Source: Corallococcus interemptor
GTDB taxonomy: Bacteria > Myxococcota > Myxococcia > Myxococcales > Myxococcaceae
Reading direction: 5' to 3'
DNA length: 64,000 nt
Assembly: GCF_003668875.1 (NCBI RefSeq)
Contig: NZ_RAWM01000026.1
Span: forward strand, 1-64,000
Shown here: in pieces, positions 18,540 through 26,306 of the stretch
How positions within the stretch are numbered: position 1 is the first letter of the stretch
Layout: each line of letters opens with the position of its first letter
Notes under the pieces: model-generated
The model's input: only the letters and a program-made list of their open reading frames with translations
The model's database searches: none
What the model was told of the DNA's origin: nothing
Translations under genes and position numbers: made by a program

Positions 18540-18572
18540 GTGCTGCGCATGACGGCCGGGTGTGTCCGGGGC

Positions 18573-20111
18573 CTACTTCTCCTGGCGAGCGGGGCAGCCG
18601 CGCTTGAGCGTGTACTGGTAGTAGCCGATCTCGTCGATCCAGAACTCGCCCTGGAAGCGCCAGTAGTTGTAGTCCGCGCCGGGCATCTTGGGGCGGTAGA
18701 GCGTCTGGCGGGAGAGCAGCGCCTTCTGGTCCACGCCCTCGGAGAAGAGGTCCTTCTCATCCAGCGCCGTCTGCACGCGGATGATCTCCGCCTGGTCGGA
18801 GAAGGTGCGGAGGTTGTCCGCGGCCTCCTTGATGCGGTTCTTCGCGAGCGTCCCGCCCACCTGGAGCAGCGTGGTGCGGATGTCCTCCAGCGACGCCACC
18901 GTCTGCGCGGCGAACGGCGTCCCGCGCCACGGGCCTTCACTGATGGCGCGCTTCTCCTGGTCCACGCGGGACAGGGTCCGCATCACTTCACGGATGCGCT
19001 CGTTGTTGCGGATCCACAGGTAGACGGCGCGCGGCAGGCGGCGGTTCTCGGAGGACACCAGGTTGAAGGCGTTGATGGGCGCCACGTCCTCGCCGGTGAA
19101 GGGCTCCAGCTGCTTCGCCATGGGGCCGTAGCGCTCGTCGAACGCGGCGAGCGTCGTCTTCACCTCGTCGTAGAGGCACGAGTAGTAATAGACGGTGGCC
19201 TTGAGGATCCACGACTCGGGCTGGAAGGCGCCCTCGAACTGCGGCGCGTGCAGCGCCTGGAGGCTGCCCAGCGCGCCGCCGAAGTCCTCGTTCTGGAAGC
19301 GGGCGAAGCCGTTCTCGAACAGGGCCTGGTCCCAGAAGCGCGCGTAGCGGGGCACGCCCTCGTACGCCTTCACCGCGTCCGCGTACTCACCGCGGCGGTA
19401 GTGCACGCGGCCCAGCGCCAGCAGCGCCAGCTCGCGCGTCTCCGGCAGCTCCACCTGGGGCTCCTTCGTGTTCAGCACGGCCTGGAACGCGGCGATGGCC
19501 GCCTTGTCCAGCGTCTCCCCCTCCCCAGGACGGCCGGGGAAGCGAGGGTCCGCGAGCACGGTGCCCAGCAGGTAGCGGGCCTTCGCGTAGACGCGGCTGT
19601 CGGCGGGCACGGCCTCCAAGAGCGAGCGGGACTCCTCGAAGCGCATGCGGCGCTGGCTGGCGGTGCCGACCAGGTAGTTGATGCGCGCCAGCACCTCCTT
19701 GGGGAGCGTGACCCACTGGTCGCGCACCTCGTCGGTGTAGGCCTGGTTGAGGATGCTGGGGATGAGGTTCTGCTCATCCAGCCGCTGCTGCATGTCCACC
19801 AGCCCCTCGATGGCCTTCAGGTACGAGGGGTGCTTGGGGCCGGCGTTGACGATGGCCGCGTAGGAGATGAAGGCCGCGACGGGCAGGTCCTTCTTGGCGA
19901 AGGTCTGCGCCAGGTAGAACTCGGCCTTGCCCTTCACGTCCGCGTCCTCCCCTTCCGCCAGCTGCGCGAAGAGGGGGGCGGCGGTGTCGAGCTTGCCTTC
20001 GTTGAAGGCGGACAGCGCGCGGTTGTAGGTGCCCACGTCCTGCTGGGCGAGGGCCACCGACGGCACGGCGAGGGGCCCGAGGACGACGAGGAGTCGGAGC
20101 AGTCGGGACAT
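18573..20111 (-). CDS. nfsC: NfsC-like periplasmic TPR protein
   Basis: Periplasmic protein of 512 residues with signal peptide (MSRLLRLLVVLGPLAVPSVA, cleavage near ALA-Q) and TPR-like repeats. In Myxococcus the paralogue GltC sits with GltA and GltB at the outer membrane, and NfsC is its sporulation counterpart. The start is two bases after the nfsB stop, indicating tight coupling. The gene ends just before the 252-base gap with the C/D hairpin. Confidence 0.85.
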   Translation of the reverse strand: MSRLLRLLVVLGPLAVPSVALAQQDVGTYNRALSAFNEGKLDTAAPLFAQLAEGEDADVKGKAEFYLAQTFAKKDLPVAAFISYAAIVNAGPKHPSYLKAIEGLVDMQQRLDEQNLIPSILNQAYTDEVRDQWVTLPKEVLARINYLVGTASQRRMRFEESRSLLEAVPADSRVYAKARYLLGTVLADPRFPGRPGEGETLDKAAIAAFQAVLNTKEPQVELPETRELALLALGRVHYRRGEYADAVKAYEGVPRYARFWDQALFENGFARFQNEDFGGALGSLQALHAPQFEGAFQPESWILKATVYYYSCLYDEVKTTLAAFDERYGPMAKQLEPFTGEDVAPINAFNLVSSENRRLPRAVYLWIRNNERIREVMRTLSRVDQEKRAISEGPWRGTPFAAQTVASLEDIRTTLLQVGGTLAKNRIKEAADNLRTFSDQAEIIRVQTALDEKDLFSEGVDQKALLSRQTLYRPKMPGADYNYWRFQGEFWIDEIGYYQYTLKRGCPARQEK

Positions 20112-20113
20112 GG

Positions 20114-21271
20114 TTAGAAGAGCACCGAGAAGCCAGCGTAGAAGCTGACGTTGTTGAGGACGTCCGACGAAGGCTCGGCGACGAGATCCCTCCCGAGGAT
20201 GATGTCCTCGCGGTAGTTCTTCTTCGTCTTCGGGTCCACGCCGTCGAACTTGGCCACCTGGCAGCTGCCGCTCAGGTTGAGGCCGTCAAAGGGCTGGTTG
20301 GCGGCGCGCGCGGCCTCCAGCGCCTCGAAGTCCGCCAGGTTGCAGCCGTCCACCTTGTCCACGCGCGCGGTGTAGATGAGGTCGCGAACCTCCAGGCGCA
20401 GGGCGTAGTGCTCACCGAACTGCACGCGGAAGCCGCCGCCGATTTCACCCAGGAACTTGTTGCCCGTGTCGCCGAAGCGCGCGGGCACCTGGTACGTCTG
20501 GCCCTCCACCTCGTTGGCCACTTCCGGGCGGATGAGGTGGCGCGTCTTGCCAATGCCCGCGCCGCCGGAGAGCACCACGCTGAACTGCGCCAGCGAGTTG
20601 TTGAAGAAGGCGAACTTGCCGTAGAGCGGCGTCACCTCCACGCCCGCGTGCGCGCCCCACTGGAGCAGGAGCGACGACGCGGCCTGGGCCTGCTCGCGCA
20701 CCTTGTCGATGAGCTCCAGGTTGAAGTCGCTCTCGTCGGAGTACCAGTTGTACTGGCCGCCCACCTGGAGGGCGAAGTTCTCCTGCAGGTGGTAGACGTA
20801 GGTCAGCGCGGTGCCCACGTGGTTGGTGAACTTGCCGTTCACCTGCACGGCGGCGGGATACAGCACCAGCTCGTGCTTGCCCTCGTCCGCGAAGCGCTTC
20901 TTCTGGACGATGTGGACGTTGACGTTCGGGTTGTAGAGCGGCGCGCCATTCACCAGCCGCTGCTGCTGCGCGTCCGTGGTGCGCGGCGCCTCACCCGTGT
21001 CCAGCACCGGCGCGTCCGCGGGCGCGGAGGCGGCGGGCGCGGACGGCTCGGAGGACGGCGCCGGGGCGGCATCATCCTCGTCGGTGACGGCGGGCGCGGA
21101 CGGCGTGGCCGGCGCGGCTTCAGGCTGGGACTGCGGCACCACGGGCGCTTCGCGCTCGGTGCGCTGGCGCTCCGGCGGTTCGGCCGGCGGCTGCGCCGGA
21201 GAGGCGCCTTGCGCGAACGCGAGGGCAGGCACCGCGGCAACGAGGAGCGCGATGGAACGGAAGGGTCGCAT
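20114..21271 (-). CDS. nfsB: NfsB-like outer-membrane beta-barrel protein
   Basis: Outer-membrane protein of 385 residues. It has a signal peptide (MRPFRSIALLVAAVPALAFA), a Pro/Ala/Glu-rich periplasmic segment to about residue 95, then barrel strands such as FALQVGGQYNWY and LSGGAGIGKTRHL, ending with NNVSFYAGFSVLF, an outer-membrane C-terminal aromatic signature. It lies 9 bases after nfsA. GltB/NfsB-type barrels act with GltA/NfsA at the cell surface. Confidence 0.84.
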   Translation of the reverse strand: MRPFRSIALLVAAVPALAFAQGASPAQPPAEPPERQRTEREAPVVPQSQPEAAPATPSAPAVTDEDDAAPAPSSEPSAPAASAPADAPVLDTGEAPRTTDAQQQRLVNGAPLYNPNVNVHIVQKKRFADEGKHELVLYPAAVQVNGKFTNHVGTALTYVYHLQENFALQVGGQYNWYSDESDFNLELIDKVREQAQAASSLLLQWGAHAGVEVTPLYGKFAFFNNSLAQFSVVLSGGAGIGKTRHLIRPEVANEVEGQTYQVPARFGDTGNKFLGEIGGGFRVQFGEHYALRLEVRDLIYTARVDKVDGCNLADFEALEAARAANQPFDGLNLSGSCQVAKFDGVDPKTKKNYREDIILGRDLVAEPSSDVLNNVSFYAGFSVLF

Positions 21272-21280
21272 AGGAAGGAA

Positions 21281-22099
21281 TCAGAAAGAGAAGGTGTAGC
21301 CGAGGTCGAACTGCACCAGGTGCGTGAGGCCCGGACTGCCGGCGGGCTCACCGGTGGTCCGGCCAGCCTCCCAGTCGTCGCGCAGCAGGTTCACGCGGTA
21401 GCTGTCCTTGAAGATCCAGTCGCGCAGCTCCAGCCGGATGCCGTGCTGCTCCTTGATGAAGAAGCGGAAGCCCAGCGCGGCGGACACCACCGGCGCCACG
21501 CGCGACTCCTTCACCCAGTAGTTCTCCGTGGCGCTGCCCCGGTCATCCACGGCCGTGCGGTTGTCACAGACGCCCGCGGCCCGGTCCACCACCTGGGTGC
21601 ACTGGATGACGGACTGGCGCTTCAGGTTGGTGAGGCCGCCGCCCGCCCAGAGGTACGTCTGGAAGTGCACCGGGATGTCCGCGACCAGGGAGATCTTCCC
21701 GTAGATGGGAGCCCACCGCGCGCCGACGACGCCGTGCAGGTTCATCCGCCACATGTCCTCGAGCTCGTCCGTGACGCGCTTGTCCTCGCGGTCCAGGAAG
21801 GACTCGGAGATGGAGCGCGCCAGGCCCGTGTGGCGGCTGACGGCGTAGCCCGCGCGCGCCTCCAGCGCGAACGTGTCGAAGAGGTTGTAGGCGAGCCCGA
21901 CGTCGAAGAAGTAGTGCGCCGTCAGGTGCGTCTGCACCGGCAGGCCCACGGACAGGGACAGCTCCGGATGGCCCGCGGGCTTGTAGAGCCGGTTGCGGAC
22001 GACCGCCGACTCCAGGACGCCGTCTTCCTGTGCCGAGGCGCCGAGCGCCGTCAGCGAAAGGCTCAGCGCGGCGAAGACGCGAAGCGTGCGTGCGTTCAT
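21281..22099 (-). CDS. nfsA: NfsA-like outer-membrane beta-barrel protein
   Basis: First gene of the nfs-type locus, 272 residues. The ATG at 22099 gives the signal peptide MNARTLRVFAALSLSLTALG with cleavage near ASA-Q, and has AGGAG upstream; an in-frame extension to 22210 is not needed. The mature part is a transmembrane beta barrel with strands such as AHYFFDVGLAYNLF and ends QFDLGYTFSF, with the terminal Phe expected for barrel insertion. The family pair GltA/NfsA belongs to the outer-membrane part of the gliding and sporulation machines. Confidence 0.84.
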   Translation of the reverse strand: MNARTLRVFAALSLSLTALGASAQEDGVLESAVVRNRLYKPAGHPELSLSVGLPVQTHLTAHYFFDVGLAYNLFDTFALEARAGYAVSRHTGLARSISESFLDREDKRVTDELEDMWRMNLHGVVGARWAPIYGKISLVADIPVHFQTYLWAGGGLTNLKRQSVIQCTQVVDRAAGVCDNRTAVDDRGSATENYWVKESRVAPVVSAALGFRFFIKEQHGIRLELRDWIFKDSYRVNLLRDDWEAGRTTGEPAGSPGLTHLVQFDLGYTFSF

Positions 22100-22246
22100 A
22101 TCTCCTGCCCGGCCCGGGGGTGGGCCGTTGGGTGATCCGGAGGGCAACCTGTCTGCTTGGACAGCGAGGCTCCGGCGTGGGACAGCGATGTGAGCACGCC
22201 GCCCATCCACCGCAAGCGGATCCCAGCGGCAGCCGGTAAAGTTTTC

Positions 22247-22264
22247 GCCCTTTGTCCAAAGGGC
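22247..22264. promoter_or_regulatory. Perfect inverted repeat upstream of nfsA
   Basis: GCCCTTTG and CAAAGGGC form a perfect 8-base inverted repeat separated by 2 bases, about 150 bases upstream of the nfsA start. Its symmetry and place suggest a dimeric regulator site. A transcript hairpin with so short a loop is less likely. Confidence 0.4.
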
Positions 22265-22356
22265 AACCAGCCCGCACGCACCCGCAAGGCCCCGGCACCC
22301 GGAAACGACGAACGCCCCGCCCGGCCACCCGAAGGTGCCCGAAGCGAGGCGTTGGA

Positions 22357-22379
22357 CGGGGCGCCGATGAGGCGCCCCG
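22357..22379 (-). terminator. Hairpin after rplC
   Basis: CGGGGCGCC (22357-22365) and GGCGCCCCG (22371-22379) form a perfect 9-base-pair GC stem with a 5-base loop, 16 bases after the rplC stop. There is no T tract, so it may act with Rho or as an mRNA-end stabiliser. Confidence 0.5.
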
Positions 22380-22395
22380 CGTCAACTGCGTGTGA

Positions 22396-23064
22396 CTAGC
22401 GCGCGGCCTTGTGCTGCGCGCGCATGGCCACCTTGATGGAGGGGCGCACGATGACGATGCCGTCGTTGTGGCCGGCGACCGCGCCCTTCACGAGCACGAG
22501 CCCCTTCTCCACGTCCACGTCCACCACGGTCAGGTTCTGCGTGGTGACGCGCTCGACGCCGTAGTGACCCGGCATCTTCTTGTTCGGGTACGTACGGCCC
22601 GGCGTCTTACGCTGACCGATGGCGCCCGGGTGACGCTGATACTCGTGCGTACCGTGCGTCTTGGTCTGCGAACCCTTGAAGCTCCAGCGGCGCATGACGC
22701 CGGAGAAGCCGCGACCCTTGGTGATGCCGGTGACGTCCACCAGCTCGCCCTTGGAGAACATGTCCGCCTTGATGGCGTCGCCCACGTTGAAGCCCGCGGC
22801 CTCCTCGGCCGTGACGCGGAACTCACGCAGGTGGCGGCGCGGCGTGGCGCTGGCCTTCTTGAAGAAGCCGAGCTGCGGCTTGTTCAGGATCTTCTCGCGC
22901 ACCGCGCCGAAGCCCACGGTCACCGCGGAGTACTGATCCTTCTCCGGGGTGCGCTTGCCGACCACCAGACAGGTGTTGACGTCGATGACCGTCACCGGAA
23001 CGAGGTTGCCCTCGTCGTTGAACACCTGGGTCATGCCGATCTTCTTGCCAATCAGACCCTTCAC
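22396..23064 (-). CDS. rplC: 50S ribosomal protein L3
   Basis: Large-subunit protein that binds 23S rRNA early in assembly near the peptidyl-transferase centre. The 222-residue protein is full-length and shows the family signature FSKGELVDVTGITKGRGFSG and the conserved loop RKTPGRTYPNKKMPGHYG. What is odd is the place: L3 usually lies in the S10 operon between rpsJ and rplD, but here no ribosomal gene is adjacent on either side, and it has its own promoter and hairpin terminator. Confidence 0.97.
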   Translation of the reverse strand: MKGLIGKKIGMTQVFNDEGNLVPVTVIDVNTCLVVGKRTPEKDQYSAVTVGFGAVREKILNKPQLGFFKKASATPRRHLREFRVTAEEAAGFNVGDAIKADMFSKGELVDVTGITKGRGFSGVMRRWSFKGSQTKTHGTHEYQRHPGAIGQRKTPGRTYPNKKMPGHYGVERVTTQNLTVVDVDVEKGLVLVKGAVAGHNDGIVIVRPSIKVAMRAQHKAAR

Positions 23065-23157
23065 GTCGTCCTCACAGCGAGCGCCCGTGGCGCTGAAAGC
23101 CCAATGAATTCAATGAACTGGCCTACACGCGTACCCGCGGCCGCCAGGAAGCGGCGC

Positions 23158-23185
23158 AAGATAGCAAACACGTTCCCTACGTCAA
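23158..23185 (-). promoter_or_regulatory. Probable sigma-70-type promoter of rplC
   Basis: On the minus strand, TTGACG (23185-23180, five of six -35 bases) is followed after 16 bases by TATCTT (23163-23158). Transcription would begin near 23150 and give a leader of roughly 85 bases before the L3 ATG at 23064. Confidence 0.6.
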
Positions 23186-23207
23186 GCACCAAGGGTGGGC
23201 GTACCCC

Positions 23208-23990
23208 TCACTGCGCGACATCCAACCGCGGGTAGAAGGGGTTCAGCTGCCCGTCCGCGATGCGCTGGGCATACACCTCTTCGCCGAGGAGGAACAGGGC
23301 TTGATCCAGATAATCTTCCGCCCCCTTGATCTCCTCCTCCTTGGCGGCGATGGCCTGATCGAGTTCCTGCATCCGGGCTTCGTGCTGCCGCTTCTGCTCC
23401 GCGGCGGCGTCCTCCAGCTCGATCAGGCGCTTGTGCGCCAGGATGCCCGCCCCACCGGGCTGGCCGGGGGTGGGCGTCAGGGCGGTGGCCAGCTGGGACT
23501 CCCAGTCCTCGACCTCGCGGGCCAGGCGCATCTGGGCGATGCGGTTCTTCTTCAGGTTCTGCTTGGCGGCGTCCAGCTTCACGGGGTCCTGGGTGGTCAT
23601 CTCCAGGTCCGCCAGCTTCTGCTCCAGCTTCTTCAGGCCCGCGATGGCGTAGCGAAGGTCCGCGCGGCGCGTGTCCAGCGTCTTGCGCAGCCCCTTGACC
23701 TTGCCCTCCACCGCCGTCACGGCCTTCTGGAACTTGCTGGTGATGACCTTCTGCGCGGCGCACTCGTCCTCGTGCTGCGCCAGGAAGTCCTGATAGGCCA
23801 CGTCCTCGTCGTTCATCTCCGCTTCCAGCGCCGCCAGCTCGTCCCGGCGCGCCTCCAGCACCTCTTCGGCGCGGTAGACGCGTTCCATGGAGCGGGGGCA
23901 GTTCGGCTTGCCCGGGAGGACGTCCCGGGCCAGGTCGCCGAGCTGGAAGATGAGATCGTTGTAGCTCTCCTTCGCCATGGGCGGATTCAT
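23208..23990 (-). CDS. Coiled-coil protein of unknown function
   Basis: I do not recognise the family. The 260-residue protein is highly helical, with heptad-like stretches over most of residues 35-235 (for example RRDELAALEAEMNDED and QDPVKLDAAKQNLKKNR) and no signal peptide or membrane segment. A Gly/Pro break near residue 170 divides two coiled coils. A second ATG twelve bases downstream (23978) gives MAKESYNDL and is an equally good start; neither has a clear Shine-Dalgarno. It lies upstream of rplC on the same strand, but rplC has its own promoter. Confidence 0.85.
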   Translation of the reverse strand: MNPPMAKESYNDLIFQLGDLARDVLPGKPNCPRSMERVYRAEEVLEARRDELAALEAEMNDEDVAYQDFLAQHEDECAAQKVITSKFQKAVTAVEGKVKGLRKTLDTRRADLRYAIAGLKKLEQKLADLEMTTQDPVKLDAAKQNLKKNRIAQMRLAREVEDWESQLATALTPTPGQPGGAGILAHKRLIELEDAAAEQKRQHEARMQELDQAIAAKEEEIKGAEDYLDQALFLLGEEVYAQRIADGQLNPFYPRLDVAQ

Positions 23991-24054
23991 ACGCCCAAGT
24001 CGCCCGGACTGTCACCGGCCGAGCGCATCCCTCGCGCTCGGGCCGGCCGCCCCG

Positions 24055-24528
24055 TCAGGAGTCCGCGGGAGCCGCGACGGCCTGGGCTTCGCCGCGCCGC
24101 ACCGCCGCCAGGGCCCCTTCCGCCAGGGCGAGCAGCTCCCGGGCGCGGTCCTGTTCCTCGGTCCGGTTCAGCTCGCACACCCACGCGGAGGACAGGTCCG
24201 CGTGCTGCCGGGCCATCTCCGCGGTGGTTTCGTAGCGAGCCGCCGACGCCCGGGCGAAGGCTCCCTCGCGCCGCAGTTCGAGCACGGTGTCGGGATCCAG
24301 ATCGATCTCCTCTGGAGGCACCGGCAGCGGCCCGCGTCCCAGCGCCGCCAGCCGGGCCAGCAGCCGTGACGCGTGGGCGCGGCAGAAGGCGGCCAGCACC
24401 ATCAGGCGCGCCCGGACCCGCGCGTCGTTCATGCGCTCCGCCAGTCCCGTCATACGACGGGCCGACACCACTTCTGCCTCCCACGCGGCGGCCAATGCGG
24501 CTGCCAGCCGGGTATGCCTCGCTCCCAT
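24055..24528 (-). CDS. Ferritin-like four-helix protein, hypothetical
   Basis: Protein of 157 residues, almost entirely helical and rich in Ala, Arg and Glu. Its helix spacing and the Glu, His and Asp positions within helices (WEAEVVSARRM, YETTAEMARQHADLSS) resemble ferritin-like or DUF2383-type bundles, but I cannot confirm a metal site. An overlapping open frame on the same strand looks compositionally like a shadow. It lies 54 bases downstream-to-upstream of the hupE stop on the same strand. Confidence 0.65.
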   Translation of the reverse strand: MGARHTRLAAALAAAWEAEVVSARRMTGLAERMNDARVRARLMVLAAFCRAHASRLLARLAALGRGPLPVPPEEIDLDPDTVLELRREGAFARASAARYETTAEMARQHADLSSAWVCELNRTEEQDRARELLALAEGALAAVRRGEAQAVAAPADS

Positions 24529-24583
24529 CAGCGTCCCTCCCCCACCCTCGTGAGACGCAAGCTAGGAACGCTATTGGTGCAAT

Positions 24584-25249
24584 TCAACCGACCGCGCGAG
24601 CAACCATCCAATAAAGCCCCACTCCCGCGAGGCAGATGGATGACAGGCGCACAACCTTCGAGTGCAGAAGGGGCCTGCGCTGAACGATTCGCAGCACGGG
24701 GACCAGGAAGGCCACCACCACCGCCTGCCCCAACTCCACGCCCAGGTTGAAGCCCGCGAGCGCGGCCGCCGCGGAGGCCCCCGACCCGTAGCCGCCCAGC
24801 ACGCTGGCGAAGCCCAGCCCGTGCACCAGCCCGAACAGGAAGGTGAGCCCCGCGCGGTGCCCGTGCCGGCGGAGGAACAGGTTCTCCAGCGCCATGTAGA
24901 GGATGGACGCGGCGATCGCGGCCTCGGCCCACCGCGTGCCCCGCTCGCTCAGCGTCCACCACCCCAGGGCGGTGAGCGCCAGCGTCAGCGAGTGCGCCAG
25001 CGTGAAGGACGTCACCAACAGGAGGATCCGCCGGAACGTGCCGCCCACCAGCAGCACCGCCAGCAGGAAGAGCAGATGATCCGCGCCCGCCAGGATGTGG
25101 CGGATGCCCTCGCCCACCCAGCCGGTAAAGCCGTCCACTGCTTCAGGCGCGACCTGCACCTCATGGGCGTGGGCGGCGGCCGGTCCCAGCCCCAGCGCCA
25201 GGAGGATCAGCGCCAGCACCACCACCCGGGCCGGGGAAGACGGCTTCAT
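24584..25249 (-). CDS. HupE/UreJ-family membrane protein
   Basis: Integral membrane protein of 221 residues of the HupE/UreJ family, whose members take up nickel or cobalt. It has a signal-like N terminus, then HILAGADHLLFLLAVLL, the family signature with paired His/Asp, and further helices including LFGLVHGLGFASVLGGYG. A longer open frame upstream lacks family features, so the ATG at 25249 is used. No hydrogenase or urease gene is in the window, so the metal and client enzyme are unknown. Confidence 0.85.
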   Translation of the reverse strand: MKPSSPARVVVLALILLALGLGPAAAHAHEVQVAPEAVDGFTGWVGEGIRHILAGADHLLFLLAVLLVGGTFRRILLLVTSFTLAHSLTLALTALGWWTLSERGTRWAEAAIAASILYMALENLFLRRHGHRAGLTFLFGLVHGLGFASVLGGYGSGASAAAALAGFNLGVELGQAVVVAFLVPVLRIVQRRPLLHSKVVRLSSICLAGVGLYWMVARAVG

Positions 25250-25289
25250 CGCGCGAGGGAGCCTGCCCTCCGCGCGCCCTCCCCGTCCA

Positions 25290-25859
25290 CTACTCGCGCA
25301 CGAACTCCAGCTGCACCTGCTGGCGGCCGGAGAGCCCGCCGTGGTGCGCGCCGCAGCGCGGGCAGACCATGGGCTGATCCCACTCCCACGCGGCCTGCAC
25401 CTCCTCGCCGCAGCAGACCATGGGCAGCGTGCGCAACAGCTCCTCGTCCGGAGGCAGCGGCCGGGGCAGCGGCTCCGGCGCCACCGACACGAAGGTGGGC
25501 CTCGGGTTCTGCGACAGCGTGCGGTGCACGTACGCCAGCTGCTCGTACCGCACGTGGTTCGCCCACGCGCGCGCCATGTGCTCCACGTGCGCGGACTGCT
25601 CCGGCGTGAGCCACGCGTCCGGCAGCGCGCGGTGGCCACAGTACAGGCAGTGCCACGCGGGCAGCTCCTCCGCCGTGTACGCCTCGTGGAGGTTCTCGAA
25701 GGGGAAGTAGCCCGCCAGGAGCCGCTGCAGCATCCCCGCGTCGTGGCGGCTGGGCCGCGTCTTGAAGGCGCGCTGGCAGCGGGGACACTCGCGCCGCACG
25801 AAGCCCGCCTTGTCCCGCGGCAGCTCCAGCCACGCCATGTCCAGCTCCGGCAGGTTCAC
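25290..25859 (-). CDS. Zinc-ribbon protein of unknown function
   Basis: Soluble protein of 189 residues with several cysteine pairs: ECPRCQRAF near the N terminus, WHCLYCGHRA in the middle, MVCCGEE, and PMVCPRCGAHHGG at the C terminus, enough for two zinc ribbons. The GTG at 25859 overlaps the stop of the upstream 52-residue gene (GTGA), which supports that start; an in-frame ATG at 25838 has GGAG six bases upstream and would shorten the protein by seven residues. I see no enzyme motif. Confidence 0.8.
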   Translation of the reverse strand: MNLPELDMAWLELPRDKAGFVRRECPRCQRAFKTRPSRHDAGMLQRLLAGYFPFENLHEAYTAEELPAWHCLYCGHRALPDAWLTPEQSAHVEHMARAWANHVRYEQLAYVHRTLSQNPRPTFVSVAPEPLPRPLPPDEELLRTLPMVCCGEEVQAAWEWDQPMVCPRCGAHHGGLSGRQQVQLEFVRE

Positions 25860-26014
25860 GCCAGCCCCCGCCGGCGGCCCATCGACATGACGGCCAGCAC
25901 GAACGCGATGAGCGAGAACACCAGGAGCAGGTGCACCCACTGCCCCTCCGTCGAACCGGTGATCAGCCCCATCACCCACAACACCAGCAAGATGATGCCC
26001 ATGGTCCAGTACAC
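25856..26014 (-). CDS. Small two-helix membrane protein, lmo0937-like
   Basis: A 52-residue protein beginning MYWTMGIILLVLWVMGLI, with a second hydrophobic helix (HLLLVFSLIAFVLAVMS) and a basic tail ending GRRRGLA. The pattern, an N-terminal Y/L-W-T followed by LLxLWxxGLxT, matches the lmo0937/DUF5670 family of tiny membrane proteins. The start is a GTG with GGGAGG just upstream. Its TGA overlaps the GTG of the zinc-ribbon gene, so they are translationally coupled. Function unknown; family members are often stress-linked. Confidence 0.75.
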   Translation of the reverse strand: MYWTMGIILLVLWVMGLITGSTEGQWVHLLLVFSLIAFVLAVMSMGRRRGLA

Positions 26015-26229
26015 GCCACGCCTCCCGCCACACAGGGCCCCGAACTTCAGACCGGGCCCAAGCTAGGAACGGGGGCGCACCGCGGCAACAGGTGGAGCTT
26101 TCTGCAGGGTCAGGTTGGGAAACAAACTTCCCAGGCCGGGCATTTTTTCAGCACGCCGTGGACCCCGCGGGCCCCGTTTCAACCACTCTCTTAAGGATCC
26201 GTGAGGCACCCGCCGCACGCCACGTACGC

Positions 26230-26245
26230 TGGCACGTTGCCTGCT
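26230..26245 (+). promoter_or_regulatory. Sigma-54-type promoter before a lytic transglycosylase
   Basis: TGGCACGTTGCCTGCT has the perfect -24 element TGGCACG and the invariant GG-N10-GC spacing, with CTGCT in place of TTGCT at -12. Transcription would start near 26256, leaving about 50 bases of leader before the ATG at 26307, which carries a good GGGGAGG ribosome site. The region from 26015 to here holds no gene. Confidence 0.7.
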
Positions 26246-26306
26246 TAGCCGCTGGGTGTGGGCGAGTCAGCGGGCGCGGGCTGTTGGGGCGCCAGGGGAG
26301 GGCGAG

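Larger units (their letters stand above)
22100..22395. other. Region between rplC and nfsA: likely nfs promoter
   Basis: The 296 bases between the rplC stop and nfsA start contain no convincing gene. They should hold the nfs promoter, the rplC terminator hairpin (22357-22379) and a perfect palindromic repeat (22247-22264). I cannot identify a clear -10/-35 pair for nfsA. Confidence 0.6.

Noticed and set aside
23987-24484. Overlapping open frame on the same strand as the ferritin-like gene
   Set aside because: Composition is Gly/Arg/Pro-rich and no pattern is visible; the frame at 24055-24528 is helical and coherent.
24584-25639. HupE as a 351-residue protein using the far upstream start
   Set aside because: The N-terminal 130 residues are Arg/Ser/Ala-rich and antisense-like and overlap the zinc-ribbon gene; the internal ATG at 25249 gives a proper signal-like N terminus.
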